In this document: positions 21,001 through 30,420 of the stretch, piece by piece
Layout of the letters: each line of letters opens with the position of its first letter
Numbering within the stretch: the stretch's first letter is position 1
Assembly (NCBI GenBank): GCA_030374805.1
Contig: JARGSG010000091.1
Location: 235,989-299,988 of the forward strand
Direction of reading: 5' to 3'
DNA: 64,000 bases
Origin: Gracilaria gracilis
Taxonomy: Eukaryota; Rhodophyta; Florideophyceae; Gracilariales; Gracilariaceae
Position numbers and translations under genes: made by a program
Notes under the pieces: generated by a model
What the model was told of the DNA's origin: nothing
What the model saw: only the letters and a program-made list of their open reading frames with translations
Database searches by the model: none

Positions 21001-21721
21001 CGTCAACAGCAGGGTCTGCACCCAATTTGATGCGAAACACATCTCGATATCGGTCGAGAATTGCAACCACCTTCTGCATTCCATCGTTTGATATTCCGTT
21101 TCGTCTTGCCTCAGTTAGAATCTTCTCGAATGCTTCATCGATAGATTCTTTGGTATCCTTCCCTATGCCCGCTGCGAGGCACTCGGGCAATTCGATGGGG
21201 TCGTCATCTGCACTCATATAAGACATCCCCTGATACCTGGCCGTAGCGAGCTTGGCTCTCTTCGAATCCAACTGGTTCACGTGCTTGTCGTGGATTTCGT
21301 TTCTCACACGAATGAGATGTTCATTGAGGTTGAAACCAATTGAATTCAAGAACGGACGACCGAGTAGAATTTCTTCGAGCGGATTCTCAACTACATAGAA
21401 TTCGACCCCACGAACCCGAACAGGAATATTGGATCCAGGGAGGAAAATTGTAACGGTGAGTGTTACTGAACGGGACGAGTGCGTGTCAGGGTCTTCGTCT
21501 GATTTGAAAACGCCTGTGAGATACACTGGGTTCTCGAAGTTCTTGACCGGAAGATTGGGAACAGAAGAAATCAGTCTACTGTAGAGGTTATGATCAATCG
21601 CGCTGAAATCCGACCCGGAGTCACCAAGCGATAGATCGAACACAGTGTCTTCCAGAGCAACACGGAATCTACTTGCATCGCTGTCAGGTAGAACCGTCGT
21701 TGGAGTGCCCGAACCTCTCAT
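18029..21721 (-). CDS. Element 1 pol: protease-RT-RNase H-integrase-chromodomain
   Basis: 1230 residues, uninterrupted. Near the start an aspartic protease motif reads DSGSD with flanking FDLSLG. The reverse transcriptase has PALAVPKPGS, ARWASPALAV and LQWIDDFLLYA, so the catalytic box is WIDD rather than the usual YxDD. RNase H has LCLFTDASD and later DHANLVYLYD. The integrase zinc region ends in CLHCLC; the core shows HFDFCYMSPG, ISDRGSHFKNE and NGTVEVVCREL for the D, D and E residues. A chromodomain near the C terminus includes ELLVKWRGFSESETDWV. The frame is open ~120 nt further 5' than the ATG at 21721, carrying a zinc-knuckle-like CDGIHRLKDC overlapping the end of gag, so translation probably enters by frameshift. 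Confidence 0.93.
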   Translation of the reverse strand: MRGSGTPTTVLPDSDASRFRVALEDTVFDLSLGDSGSDFSAIDHNLYSRLISSVPNLPVKNFENPVYLTGVFKSDEDPDTHSSRSVTLTVTIFLPGSNIPVRVRGVEFYVVENPLEEILLGRPFLNSIGFNLNEHLIRVRNEIHDKHVNQLDSKRAKLATARYQGMSYMSADDDPIELPECLAAGIGKDTKESIDEAFEKILTEARRNGISNDGMQKVVAILDRYRDVFRIKLGADPAVDVPPLTITPVENAKPYRSSQRRYAPQQREFIIRTIRELEAMGAIYKNPSARWASPALAVPKPGSTKLRFTVDLRGPNARTVPIQSAMPHLESHFQDLSGSTCFAKIDLAHGYWQVPLSAESQEMMSIQTPIGVYSSKRLLQGGSDSGNHFQAVLSNKFEGRVSNLLQWIDDFLLYAKSEEDLLANLETFFLVCEEIGLKIHAEKTTLFASQVQFCGRIISAEGVQYHPRHYEALTEMRKPSMASELQQFVCATNWMRNSIPAYSERIAPLHQLLESCYAKAGKRTKRALRNLSITDSWGAELDSAFADIKNQLTAAVKLAHPKHDHHLCLFTDASDTHWSAILTQVPASDRHKAIEEQQHEPLCFLSGSFTGSAVNWSVPEKEGFAIVESMCRLDYLVTGREVNIFTDHANLVYLYDPYGRNPGISRQTASKLMRWAIKLSGFRYVVEHLPGVQNVWADMLTRWAVNPTRTVVAAKMLRCKALMVAPINPGTDSKLDWPDIHQVKEAQLSTEEVPPKGFTKTEDGIRNEKDVLWVPSDSDLLKLRIVVAAHTGSGGHRSSKVTLATTKAFFYWKNMDDDLKSFVKTCLHCLCTEPAKTIPRPLGHALHAEKPNELLHFDFCYMSPGQDDLLYVLVFKDDHSGYVWLVPTTETTAEVVADELIRWFAAFGVVTQWISDRGSHFKNEVVRHLKEKTNSSHHFTLAYCPWSNGTVEVVCRELLRACRALLSEFQLPQNCWPSILPVVQAALNSSILDRLGNRCPLTVFTGHRQDTPLSAITRKVGGKTRILSPDNIRGKQLRNIEETQKALCSMHKEVAERCTEKRRKAVESHNRKTNVRAPNFQEGDFVLRGVLERERTRKPSLKWMGPFRVVECRSEYIFVIESLLDGQKLEVHGRRLKFFRNREFEVTEELRNYLSYQQGTLLVIDRFEDIRLRKGIAELLVKWRGFSESETDWVSLDSLRDDVPVLVKEYLEEVSATGTKRQSNIAAANM

Positions 21722-21824
21722 AGTCTTCGCCTTCTTTACATCCTTCTTCGTATAGTGCTTCTCGAAAATTTCCCTCTTCCGTTCAGTTGACGTGATGGGA
21801 CAATCTTTGAGACGGTGAATCCCG

Positions 21825-22634
21825 TCACACTTTTTCGTTCAGGCAAGGCTCAGACCATTCTGAGTCTTTTCGTTTTCCCAAACGAAAATTGGAATTCCGA
21901 AGTTGCGATGCTTCCTTCCTGTTGGCATTTTCGACTTTTGATGTCGAAGCCTGCTTTCGGGGGCGGTCATGTAGCTGCTTGGACTTCTGAGGGTTGACAC
22001 GAGACAGGGCGGTCTCCGTGAGAGAGAGCTCCAATGCTATGTTGGCCACCTCATCCTTGAACAACTTTATATCAGAAAGCTGACTTTTCGTCCATCCTCT
22101 GCGTAGCATCTTGATCCTCTCCTGCAACACATTTGGCTGAAATTTGCTCACAAGGCGATCGAGAAATTTTTTCGCCATATCACTGTCTTTCAACACCTCC
22201 GAGGCGTTGTTCTGATCAAGAGCAGTGATGACGTCAATGACAAAGTTTGCTACACCTCCGGAGGGGTCCTCCCTGTTGGGCTTGAACGTGACGTGCCGCA
22301 GAGTGGCGTCAATTCGTTCCGATAGATCCTTCGGTGTAGACGTCGAAGCCTTCTCGAACCAAACCTTTACCATGTCTGAGGTTGCTTCCTCTACTGTAGA
22401 AGCATCTCCAATTTCTCCAATGAGACAAAGAGCGTGCAGCGTAGCAGAATCCATGCAATCCTTGATAGAGGCCAGTGAAAGCTTCGAGTTGTCATCACGG
22501 TCCTTGTTCACATCATCAACCTTAGCCTTGTAGGCAGCGTAGGATGTCTCAAATTTGATCAATGACGGCTGATCTACTGCCTTCAATAGCGGTGGCTGAA
22601 TTACGGACACAACTCCGTAGTTTGACGTCGCCAT
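21825..22634 (-). CDS. Element 1 gag
   Basis: 269 residues from the ATG at 22634 (MATSNYGVVSVIQPPLL). Largely helical, with a basic C-terminal part (PRKQASTSKVENANRKEAS) as expected of a capsid/nucleocapsid. The ORF ends at the point where the pol frame supplies a Cys/His motif, so gag and pol overlap by ~15 nt in different frames. Identified by position and composition rather than a strong motif. Confidence 0.75.
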   Translation of the reverse strand: MATSNYGVVSVIQPPLLKAVDQPSLIKFETSYAAYKAKVDDVNKDRDDNSKLSLASIKDCMDSATLHALCLIGEIGDASTVEEATSDMVKVWFEKASTSTPKDLSERIDATLRHVTFKPNREDPSGGVANFVIDVITALDQNNASEVLKDSDMAKKFLDRLVSKFQPNVLQERIKMLRRGWTKSQLSDIKLFKDEVANIALELSLTETALSRVNPQKSKQLHDRPRKQASTSKVENANRKEASQLRNSNFRLGKRKDSEWSEPCLNEKV

Positions 22635-22695
22635 GGTTCACAGCATTTCACCAATATCAACTTCAGCACCCTTACTCTTTCGAATCAAAGCGCTT

Positions 22696-23153
22696 TGTTG
22701 TTGGATGTTGGCTGATAAAGGGAATTCTGGATCAGGCGCCAACTACGGTAGAAGGGTTGGAAAGAAGGAGAAAGATTGAGGCAGCTAGACAGAGCGGGCA
22801 CACCCACACGAAGTTGCTCTTCTGTGTGAGTCACCGTCCAGGAGGAAGGACGGCCTTTTATGCGTACCCCAGCCAAGCCAGTTGACTGCTGACTTGACAG
22901 ACGTGATTGCACTTGTACATCACGCTAGCAGCCAAAGGTTCCGCAGGAACAAGATGGTAGGCGTCTAGAAAACTATCTGACGTAACCCTGACTACGCAAT
23001 TTCCCGTACTGTCCGTTTGTTGACGTACTGCACGTTTATCTCGATTTGCGCGCATATGCGTACGCGGCTTAGTCCTGACGTCAGCCAAGACATGTATGAT
23101 GCATTGATGTATGTCCAACGCAGAGCGGCAACGGTGATGCAGAGTAGACAACA
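22696..23153 (-). repeat. Element 1, 5' LTR
   Basis: 458 bp; its right edge touches the AACAG duplication at 23154-23158. It carries the minus-strand promoter of the element by position. Confidence 0.95.
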
Positions 23154-25404
23154 AACAGCCAACACCAGTGACATTGTCAATTTCAAATCCTAGTTGTAGC
23201 ACATGTGTTATTGTGGTATGCTCTTGTATTCTGCAGTTCCTCCTGCACTCCGGTGGTGGTGGAGAGTAATGCTCCACCACCACCTGGTCATATTTAATAT
23301 GAAAAGCCTCAACAGATGAAGTTTCCAACGTTCTAGTTTCAAAGACAGGTATAAAGCCCAATACTTCTCAAGTCCAAAGCGATGTCAACTCCATGTGCCA
23401 TGCCCAATTCAATTTCACAAACACCAGAAGAGGCCGTAGGAGCTACGGTTTACATACTGTTCAGGGGACTTGTAACACTGAAGGTTAATGATGAAGGTCT
23501 GCTTAACTGTCACAAACAGAGAGCTGCCTCCATCACGTTTTACATCGCTACACATCTACTGCTGTATTGGATACATCTGGAAGATATCTGGAAGATCTAT
23601 CGCTAGATAATATGGTTACAATATGATAAAGAGAAAGCTTGAAGTGGCTTGCAGTGGCTTGTAGTCTTTCTGTGACACCCTCCGTGGCCCTACACGTACC
23701 ATAGCTTTACAGCACTTAGTTTCAAACAAACTTCAATTCAAATTGCTTGTGCTTGTGACTACCAACGGTACCGTCGGTACCAATTCCCTCGGCGCCCTCA
23801 AACTGAACCTTAAACGCACGAATATCATGGCCGTTTACTAAACTAACGGCTGACATGAACAGAACGTCTAGCTTGCAAAGTGAAAGGAGAGCAAAAATTC
23901 AAATGTCAATGCCGGCGCCACCCCTTCCCCAGTCCTATCCATCGCAACTCGCCAGCTGCATGCGCGCGCACCCCCAACGACCGCAGCGGGTGTTCCCGCG
24001 CGCAGAGCGCTTCGCTCTCACCGTTCTGCAACAACGCACACAACACCAGCGATAAGCGCCATCATTCGCTCCACATTCGTACCTCATCAGCGCACCCTCC
24101 CCCGCCGCACTCCACGCCGCGGCTGCCGCCTCTTTCGTGTTCTCCACGTCGCCGCCCGCAAGCGCCCAGCCAGCCCCATCGCAACTTGCCGGCTGCATTC
24201 TCTCGCACTGGCGCGCGCCAACCACCGCAGCCACTAACTCTACCAACGCTACCACCCGCAGCGTGCTTCACACTCATCGTACCGCTCGTCGTCCGCGCAC
24301 ATTCCGACCGCGTCAACCTCTCCCACTCACACCGTTCCCGCCTCGCACAATAAATCCAACCCACCCGCACGCATCAGCCTTTCCAAAAGCCAGCGCGCAT
24401 AAGCTCATGAGAGGCGCCATTGTTCGGTCCGCATTCGTAGCTAATCTGCGCGCACCGATTGTACCCCATTCCAGGTGCACACTGTCCTCAACTGTGCCTA
24501 TTTCTCACGCGAACTTCTCTCCGCTCGCCACATCTCCACGCAGCTGCCCTACCGCCCCTTCCACACAACCATTTCACAGTCACAGCTGTAGCAACACACC
24601 ATCAAGTTGCCAACCGTTGTGTGAAAGTCTGCATCGCAACCCAACCATTCCAGCTCTATAACATATTAACGTTGTCCTGCCTCACTGTAGTGGCAGGTGC
24701 CGCTCTTCCCTCCAGCTCACTACACTCACACGGGCCGCATCTCCCATCTCCAAGCACAACCTGCTATTTCGCCCACGTCCTATATTGCGCCCACCCCTCG
24801 CATACCGTATACATCCGCGCCGCACCCCAAACACGCCGTCAGCCCTTCCTCACACTTGTAGTATCACCAGCCCGAGAGTATCACCCTCTGCACTTTACGC
24901 AGCCGTATCCTTGGCCCACATCCATCTCGCCCGCTGCACACGTACCGCATGTATTCTACCCATATGTCAATCTGTGCCATTCATCGCACACCATCAGCCT
25001 GGTCTGTTGTGCAATACTCAACACGGTGTTCTCAACATCTTCACAGTATCAAGTTCATACCACCAACTGCACGCGTCATCATCCTCAAATGTCACCACGC
25101 ACTGTGTGCTGCCTCTTGAGAAGCTTCCATGCAACTCGAATGGTACGCCAACTGAATCCCTTGCCCATGTGACAAACCTCTTCCTCACTCACCAAAAATA
25201 AACTTGCCACTTGGCCTCCCCTTCGAATTGTCATTCGTACCAAAAGCGTTCCCCCTCACCTGTTCTCGCTCACATTGTAATTAACATCCCCGACGCCACC
25301 GCCGCCCCGGAGCCACGCCCCGGAGCCACGCCCCGGAGCCATTTCTCTACTTAACACCCCCCACCACACCCCCAACAGCTTCCCCCGACTCCCTCGCCGC
25401 CAGT

Positions 25405-25977
25405 ATGTCTTTGACAGAAAGCCCAAACTACTTTCCCGTGCCCAAAATGCTTTCGTGTTGTTTCAAACCATCTTCTCAACCTGATCCCAGTCCGCGCCAC
25501 CCTTCACATCACCCAACCACTGCCCCTTCTCGCGGGGGGTGCGACCCGCACGACGACACACTGTCGTTCTGCGACGTGCCTTCGCTCTCTTGGCATTCTC
25601 AGGAGAGAGACGTGGTCATCGGTGAAATCTTTCAACAAGATCCATGCCACAGCGAGAGCGCATTCGGCCCAATGAAAGTCGGCTACCCAACTCCGGAAGC
25701 GCCCGTCAGTGGTGAAACTCGGGTGGAGTCGTGCTTTGATGGCGTCAAATTGCGTCTCAATGACCATTGGTACACGGAGCTTGACTGGCGCGGTTCTGGG
25801 ATCAAGCACGCCGCTTTGGCCTTGCCGGAGCAGCGTGCACCCAAACGGCGGCGCTTTGGCAATCACAACATGTCATTCAGCCGTCGTTGGTCCGCAAAGC
25901 GCCCTGCGCTAGAGGATCTCAACCACCGTCCGGCCAAGCAGCTGCGGTCCTGGATCAGCCGTATCTGGACCAAGTAA
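25405..25977 (+). CDS. Array gene, copy 4
   Basis: 190 codons. It reads MKVG at residues 90-93, the most divergent version of the variable four-residue site, and is otherwise the same protein as copy 3. Stop TAA followed by AGG. It has the conserved 5' flank with one A in the GCCGCC run and one fewer C before the ATG. Confidence 0.7.
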   Translation: MSLTESPNYFPVPKMLSCCFKPSSQPDPSPRHPSHHPTTAPSRGGCDPHDDTLSFCDVPSLSWHSQERDVVIGEIFQQDPCHSESAFGPMKVGYPTPEAPVSGETRVESCFDGVKLRLNDHWYTELDWRGSGIKHAALALPEQRAPKRRRFGNHNMSFSRRWSAKRPALEDLNHRPAKQLRSWISRIWTK

Positions 25978-27504
25978 AGGAGCTGAAGGCGCATTACCTG
26001 TCGGTTGTTGCGTCCTGAGGCTCTGACAGCCGTGCGATGGCACAACGGACCAACCTGGAGGTTGTGGTCACAATACCACTGTGACACACGCTGCGCTCTG
26101 CGCGGTGTGGGTCGCTTTTGCCCAATTGGGCTGCCTAGCGAATTGCGCCTCGCGGCATGTTCACTGGGCAGCTGGGGCGACTGAAGCGGTGCCACGAGGC
26201 ACTGTTTTGGTGGCTGCAACTTTCTTTTGATCGTAGCAGTTATCTCTACAAACGAGTCAGCCGCTTATGGTATGAGTTTGGGGATATAGCTCGCTCATTC
26301 TAACGATCTCTGGACCACTTCACGTGACCGTGACATACAAACAACTGATTGGTGTGTTGTACGTCACAGTCACGTGAATTGGCCCACAGATCGCTCGATT
26401 GAGTACGGCAATTGCTACACGGTACCTTCATATGTCAAGTTCTTCACAAAACCTCGTACTGTACACATCTACAACCATCACAGTTCAACACACTTGTTCC
26501 CCTTTCATTCAGCACTGCCCAAAAACGTCTAACTCGAACAGCCAACACCAGTGACATTGTCAATGTCAAATCCTAGTTGTAGCACATGTGGTATTGTGGT
26601 ATGCTCTTGTATTCTGCAGTTCCGTCTGCACTCCAGTAATGCTTTATCACCACCTGGTCATATTTAATATGAAAAGCCTCAACAGATGAAGTTTCCAACG
26701 TCGTAGTTTCAAAGACAGGTATAAATCCCAATACTTCTCAAGCCCAAAACGCTGTCAACTCCATGTACCGTACGCAATTTCACAAACACCAAAAGAGCCT
26801 GTAAGAGCTACGATTTACATACTGTTCAGGGGACTTGTAATACTAAAGGGTAATGATGAAGTTTTGCTTAGCTCTCACAAACAGAGATCTATCTCCATCA
26901 CGTTTTACAGCGCTACATATCTACTGCTGTATTGGATACATCTGTAAAATCTATCGCTAGATAATATGGTTACAATATGATGGAGAGAAGGCTCGAAGTG
27001 GCTTGCAGTGGCTTGTAGTTTTTTTGTATTGGATACCTCTGGAAAATCTATCGCTAGATCATAAGGTTACAATATATGATAGAGAGAAAGCTTGAAGTGG
27101 CTTGCAGTGGCTTGTAGTCCTTCTGTGACAACACTCCGTGGCCCTATATGTAGCACAGTTTTACAACACTTAGTTTCAAGCAAATTTCAATACAAATTGA
27201 AGGTGACTACCAAACTCCTCGGCCCCCTAAACCGAACCTGGGACGCACGAATATCATTGTATCATAGTAACTGCTGACACGAACTGAATGCCTAGCTTGC
27301 AAAGTGAAAGGAGAGCAAATATTTAAATTCCGTTGCCGACGCCACTCATTCCCCAGCCCCATCCATCACAACTCGCTAGATGCATGCGCGCGCACCCCAA
27401 TGACCGCAGCGGGTGCCCTCCCCCTCCCATGCGCTTCGCTTTTACCGTTTTGCTCGAGCGCACACAATGCGCCATCATTCGCTCCACATTCGTACCTCAT
27501 CAGC
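25978..27504. repeat. Array spacer 4, diverged and truncated
   Basis: The first ~600 bp match the other units. From ~26570 it diverges and contains an internal duplication: the stretch around TGGATACATCTG...ATCTATCGCTAGAT appears at ~26930-26965 and again at ~27030-27060, followed each time by GAAGTGGCTTGCAGTGGC. The unit stops at 27504 in mid-motif, where unrelated AT-richer DNA begins. Confidence 0.75.
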
Positions 27505-28249
27505 TGAAGTGGATGGATCATCCACTCAGGATAGCACAGCCACCTAGGATGGTACCCAAATCTCAAAATGTGAAAAGACTGTGCAAATATGGCTAAAAGC
27601 TATTTTTTGATTATTTTATGTCGGCCTCATATGAGGTCAGCGCACTGGTCCGATAGACACTAGAGTTATGTCATGATATATATCTTTCAATTGACATTGC
27701 GGACAAGCTGAGGAAAGGCCTTCCAACTTGTTGGTTTACAATGTTTTTATGTTTCTGTGCGACAATGAGGAAGCGTTTACGAATGCTTATTCCCGGATCT
27801 CCCAGTAGCCATCACATACAAAAAAGATAAATGGAAACTTTGAGAAAGGTTTAGTTTAGCAAATCTTAGACTGTCAAAAATCAACTTTTTGCGCTCTATT
27901 GATCGGCATACTGATCATTAAAGCCAAAAAATAAAATTGCCCAAAACCGCTATTGATCACTATAGTGATCAATAGCGGCATCAGGGATATCAGGCACACG
28001 TGCTCTGGTGCAATTCAACATAACAAATCACGGTCCGATTCACGTCAATACCGGAAAAGCTCGACGAAAGTTGGGAACAACTTTCACTGCAATGCTCCGT
28101 CTACTCTTGTAATGCTTTAAGAACTGATTACTATGATGAACGGTTACGGTATTGATGAAGGTTTGCTGCGCGTGCCTGCTCTTATGGGACTCCCTCGCCG
28201 TGCAAGCGGTGCTTCTCTGTCCACAGGCATAAACTTCGAACGAAAGTGC
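27505..28249. other. AT-rich intergenic region
   Basis: No convincing gene. Contains a perfect 32-bp palindrome (listed separately) and several GATC-containing inverted motifs. It separates the tandem array from the leftward gene at 28250-29349. Confidence 0.6.
27947..27978. repeat. Perfect 32-bp palindrome
   Basis: The 16-bp arm CCGCTATTGATCACTA is followed directly by its reverse complement with no spacer. It could form a cruciform or be a dimer-binding site. Related half-motifs (TATTGATCGGCATACTGATCA) lie ~50 bp to the left. Confidence 0.95.
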
Positions 28250-29349
28250 TTACGCATTTTGCTCAATGTTTTGCACAGTCAGTAGCCTTGCTTTGCCTCC
28301 GTGACTTGAATCAAGGCTAGGACTTACCGATGCTACGGTTTTCCCTCCGTACTTGTCAAAAACAGTGATGTGAAGCTCGTAGGTGTGCCAATGGTTGTCA
28401 CAAAGCCCGTTCGCTAAGCCGGCATCCACGAGATGGAAAGCAGAAGCCGACATAATTGCGTTCTCTGTCTCAAATTCGTACCACTTGGAGCCGCCGTGGT
28501 TCAGAATTTGTGTGATTCTACCATTTGTCATATTTCCATGTGAAAGAGCTCGGGCAACTGTGTTGACGCCGGATTTGGAAGCTTTGAATCCAAATTCGAA
28601 TATGTTGTCGTTGTGCGGCTCTAAGTTTGCCGGCACAAAATAGTCCTGTTTCACTCCGTCATCATATATACCCCATGTAAACGAATCAAGTACAAAGGTG
28701 TACGAAGATTCATACGCTCCATAATCAGCATAGTATTGATATACCGTTGCCCCATCCATTTCTTCATGACCAAAAGTACTGGAACCAAAGCTGTTCTCTT
28801 GTACTAAGATTTTTGGTTTGCCCTTTAGTGAGACACCAATGGAAGAGTCGTAGAAAAGCATATTTTGACCGTTAGTTTCAGCATCCATACATGTAAAGAT
28901 CGTAACTGTTTCTGTTGTGGTATCGGTCGGGGCAGACTTGAAATCTTCTACCGTTACCCACCCCATCAGTTCTCTTCTTGTAGTAGCACTCACGTCGCCC
29001 TCTACATCTTTGGACTTCAAAAAAACGTCTGTTCAAAATTGGGAGTAAATGAATTAGAGGGAGACACAGCATTTTGACCTGGATACGACTCGTAACTTCT
29101 TTCGTTCTCTGAGCTGACCTTCGTCGCTTCCAAATCACTAGGTAGTAAGTACGTGCTTGCAGGAGACTGTACGTAGCAGTCGTTAACTGTTTTCTTGCTT
29201 GAAATACCACAGGCAGTTACTGTCGTTCCCCCAGTGGCGACATAGAGCTTGACGGGAAGTTGTGCTTTTGCGTTAGCAAAGAGATTTGCCTCCTTGTTGC
29301 TACCTGTGGCGCTTTCAGAAACATAAAACGAAATGGAGACAGAAGTCAT
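28250..29349 (-). pseudogene. Unidentified ~366-residue protein, frameshifted; possible partner of the RHS gene
   Basis: The proposed start is the ATG at 29349 (MTSVSISFYVSES), because a TATAAAAG box lies ~108 bp upstream; the longer ORF starting at 29628 begins upstream of that box. The first part (to 29017) ends at a stop immediately after a T7 run. The second part (29020-28250) continues in the -1 frame, so one T is missing or ribosomes slip. Motifs include NLFANAKAQLPVKLYV near the N terminus and NHWHTYELHITVFDKYGG near the C terminus. From memory, the LFANxxxQxPVxL string recalls uncharacterised Pseudomonas proteins found near RHS genes; this is weak. It is divergent from the RHS gene, ~2.1 kb away. 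No signal peptide or membrane span. Confidence 0.55.
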
Positions 29350-29456
29350 ATTGTGCTGTACCTGGAGTAAATCCGTGCTCAGTATACTGTTTCGGCGTGA
29401 GAGATGATGATGAGTTGATGAGAGCAACCAACCCCATCGCATCTGTGGGGGTGCTG

Positions 29457-29464
29457 CTTTTATA
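29457..29464 (-). promoter_or_regulatory. TATA box of the 28250-29349 gene
   Basis: Minus strand reads TATAAAAG, ~108 bp upstream of the proposed ATG. This supports the internal ATG as start and indicates a eukaryotic pol II promoter. A decayed copy (CTATATAG on the + strand) is present in the relic duplication at ~30358. Confidence 0.6.
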
Positions 29465-30094
29465 CTGGTAGAAGCGGCGAAATAGTGGACGCTTTTCGTG
29501 TTTGGATGAAAGTTTTTCTGGGCATTATTTCCAAAAGTAGCACACGATACTGCGTCCGGCTTCGTATTCTTGGAAGACTTGTGCTGGTAGCAGCTGCATC
29601 CAGCTTGGTGGTGGTTGAAGTTACTCATGAGTGCACGGCGTGTCTCGAGTAGATATAGCTATCACATCGATAACGAGTAATCTGAGCCACGCGAGAACGT
29701 TTTCCTGCCACCAAGGCCCAAAGAGCTCGTCACGAGCCGCCGTTGCTTCAAATGTTGGTGGAATCGCAAATGCTCATTTATGGGGGCAGTGCTGTCCTTG
29801 TCGGACACACTGAACGCGTACGGTTGTGCCGTACGGAGCAGCAGAGCACTATGGGTAGGTACCCGCTCTGTGTCTCTCGCTTTACCAAAACTAAAAGATC
29901 TTCCGAGAGTGTTGCGATAGTGATGAATAACATTTATTACAGCGCAGGACAGGAGTAAGACGACACGAGAGCTCCACTGAGGAGTCTGCTGTATCTACGA
30001 TGTTTGAATTAATGCGCATTGATGGAGGGAAAACAGCGTTATTGAGTGCGATTAGCTTTTAACTCTCATTTGTCGTTTTCTTGACCCCGTACAA
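29465..30094. other. Intergenic, first copy of a duplicated segment
   Basis: Noncoding. The stretch ~29655-29735 (ATCGATAACGAGTAATCTGA ... AAAGAGCTCGT) is repeated in degenerate form at ~30755-30835, showing that this is the left copy of a ~0.9-1-kb tandem duplication. Confidence 0.5.
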
Positions 30095-30420
30095 GTCGCA
30101 AAATGGCTCCAGGAGACTCTACGTAACGGTCGTTAACCATTATCAGATAGACCTGGAACTCTACGCATCGACCGGTTCCGAGTCTCTGACGAAAGTTTTA
30201 AAAATACACAACGAGATGGAGACATAAGTCATATGGTGCTGTAGTTGCGAGTTCGAAAGGTTCCTGCTAGCGGCAAACTGCCAACCTTCAGAACGGTGTA
30301 AATGCGTGTTCAGGAGAGGGTTCAGCAACCAACCTCATCGCATCCGTAGAGTGTAGCCTATATAGTGGTGGAATGGGCGAAATAGTGGACGCCACTCGTT
30401 TGGAAGGAAGTTTTTGTTGT
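30095..30420 (-). pseudogene. Relic copy of the 5' end and promoter of the 28250-29349 gene
   Basis: Matches ~29155-29520 in order: AGGAGACT-TACGTA-C-GTCGTTAAC, then ATGGAGACA-AAGTCATAT-GTGCTGTA spanning the start codon, then CAACCAACC-CATCGCATC, then GCGAAATAGTGGACGC beyond the TATA box. Many substitutions and deletions mean the coding part is lost. Confidence 0.7.

Larger units (their letters stand above)
17536..23153 (-). mobile_element. Ty3/gypsy chromodomain retrotransposon, element 1 (nearly intact)
   Basis: 5618 bp with 458-bp LTRs at both ends (TGTTGTTGG at the left edge, GACAACA at the right edge on the + strand), flanked by the 5-bp duplication AACAG at 17531-17535 and 23154-23158. 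Coding strand is minus: gag, then a single long pol ORF with protease, RT, RNase H, integrase and chromodomain. The LTRs differ at about 4 of 458 positions, so insertion is recent. A standard TGG-type primer-binding site next to the 5' LTR was not seen; the sequence there includes GATTCGAA. Confidence 0.95.
16979..25404. repeat. Array spacer 3, split by a gypsy element
   Basis: Spacer sequence at 16979-17535 and 23154-25404 joins without a gap once the retroelement and one AACAG copy are removed. The right part is almost identical to spacer 1. Confidence 0.85.
8815..27504 (+). repeat. Tandem array of ~3.3-kb units, each with one 190-codon gene
   Basis: Four direct units with CDS starts at 9793, 13177, 16406 and 25405. 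Spacings are 3384, 3229 and 8999 bp; the last becomes 3376 bp after removing the 5618-bp retroelement and its 5-bp duplication. Each unit has a ~900-bp Cys/Pro-codon-like, C-rich 5' flank, the CDS, and a ~2-kb spacer. A ~1.5-kb block around each CDS (e.g. ~9490-11010) is almost identical in all four. Spacers 1 and 3 are nearly identical; spacer 2 is clearly diverged. The array begins near 8815 with a diverged 5' flank and stops at ~27504, where the fifth unit is cut off after CATTCGTACCTCATCAGC. Confidence 0.9.

Noticed and set aside
8815-27504. CRISPR-like or satellite array
   Set aside because: Units are ~3.3 kb, contain an ORF and have no short repeat-spacer pattern.
29349-29628. Upstream extension of the leftward gene to 29628
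   Set aside because: It would start upstream of the TATAAAAG box at 29457-29464, and its residues look random.
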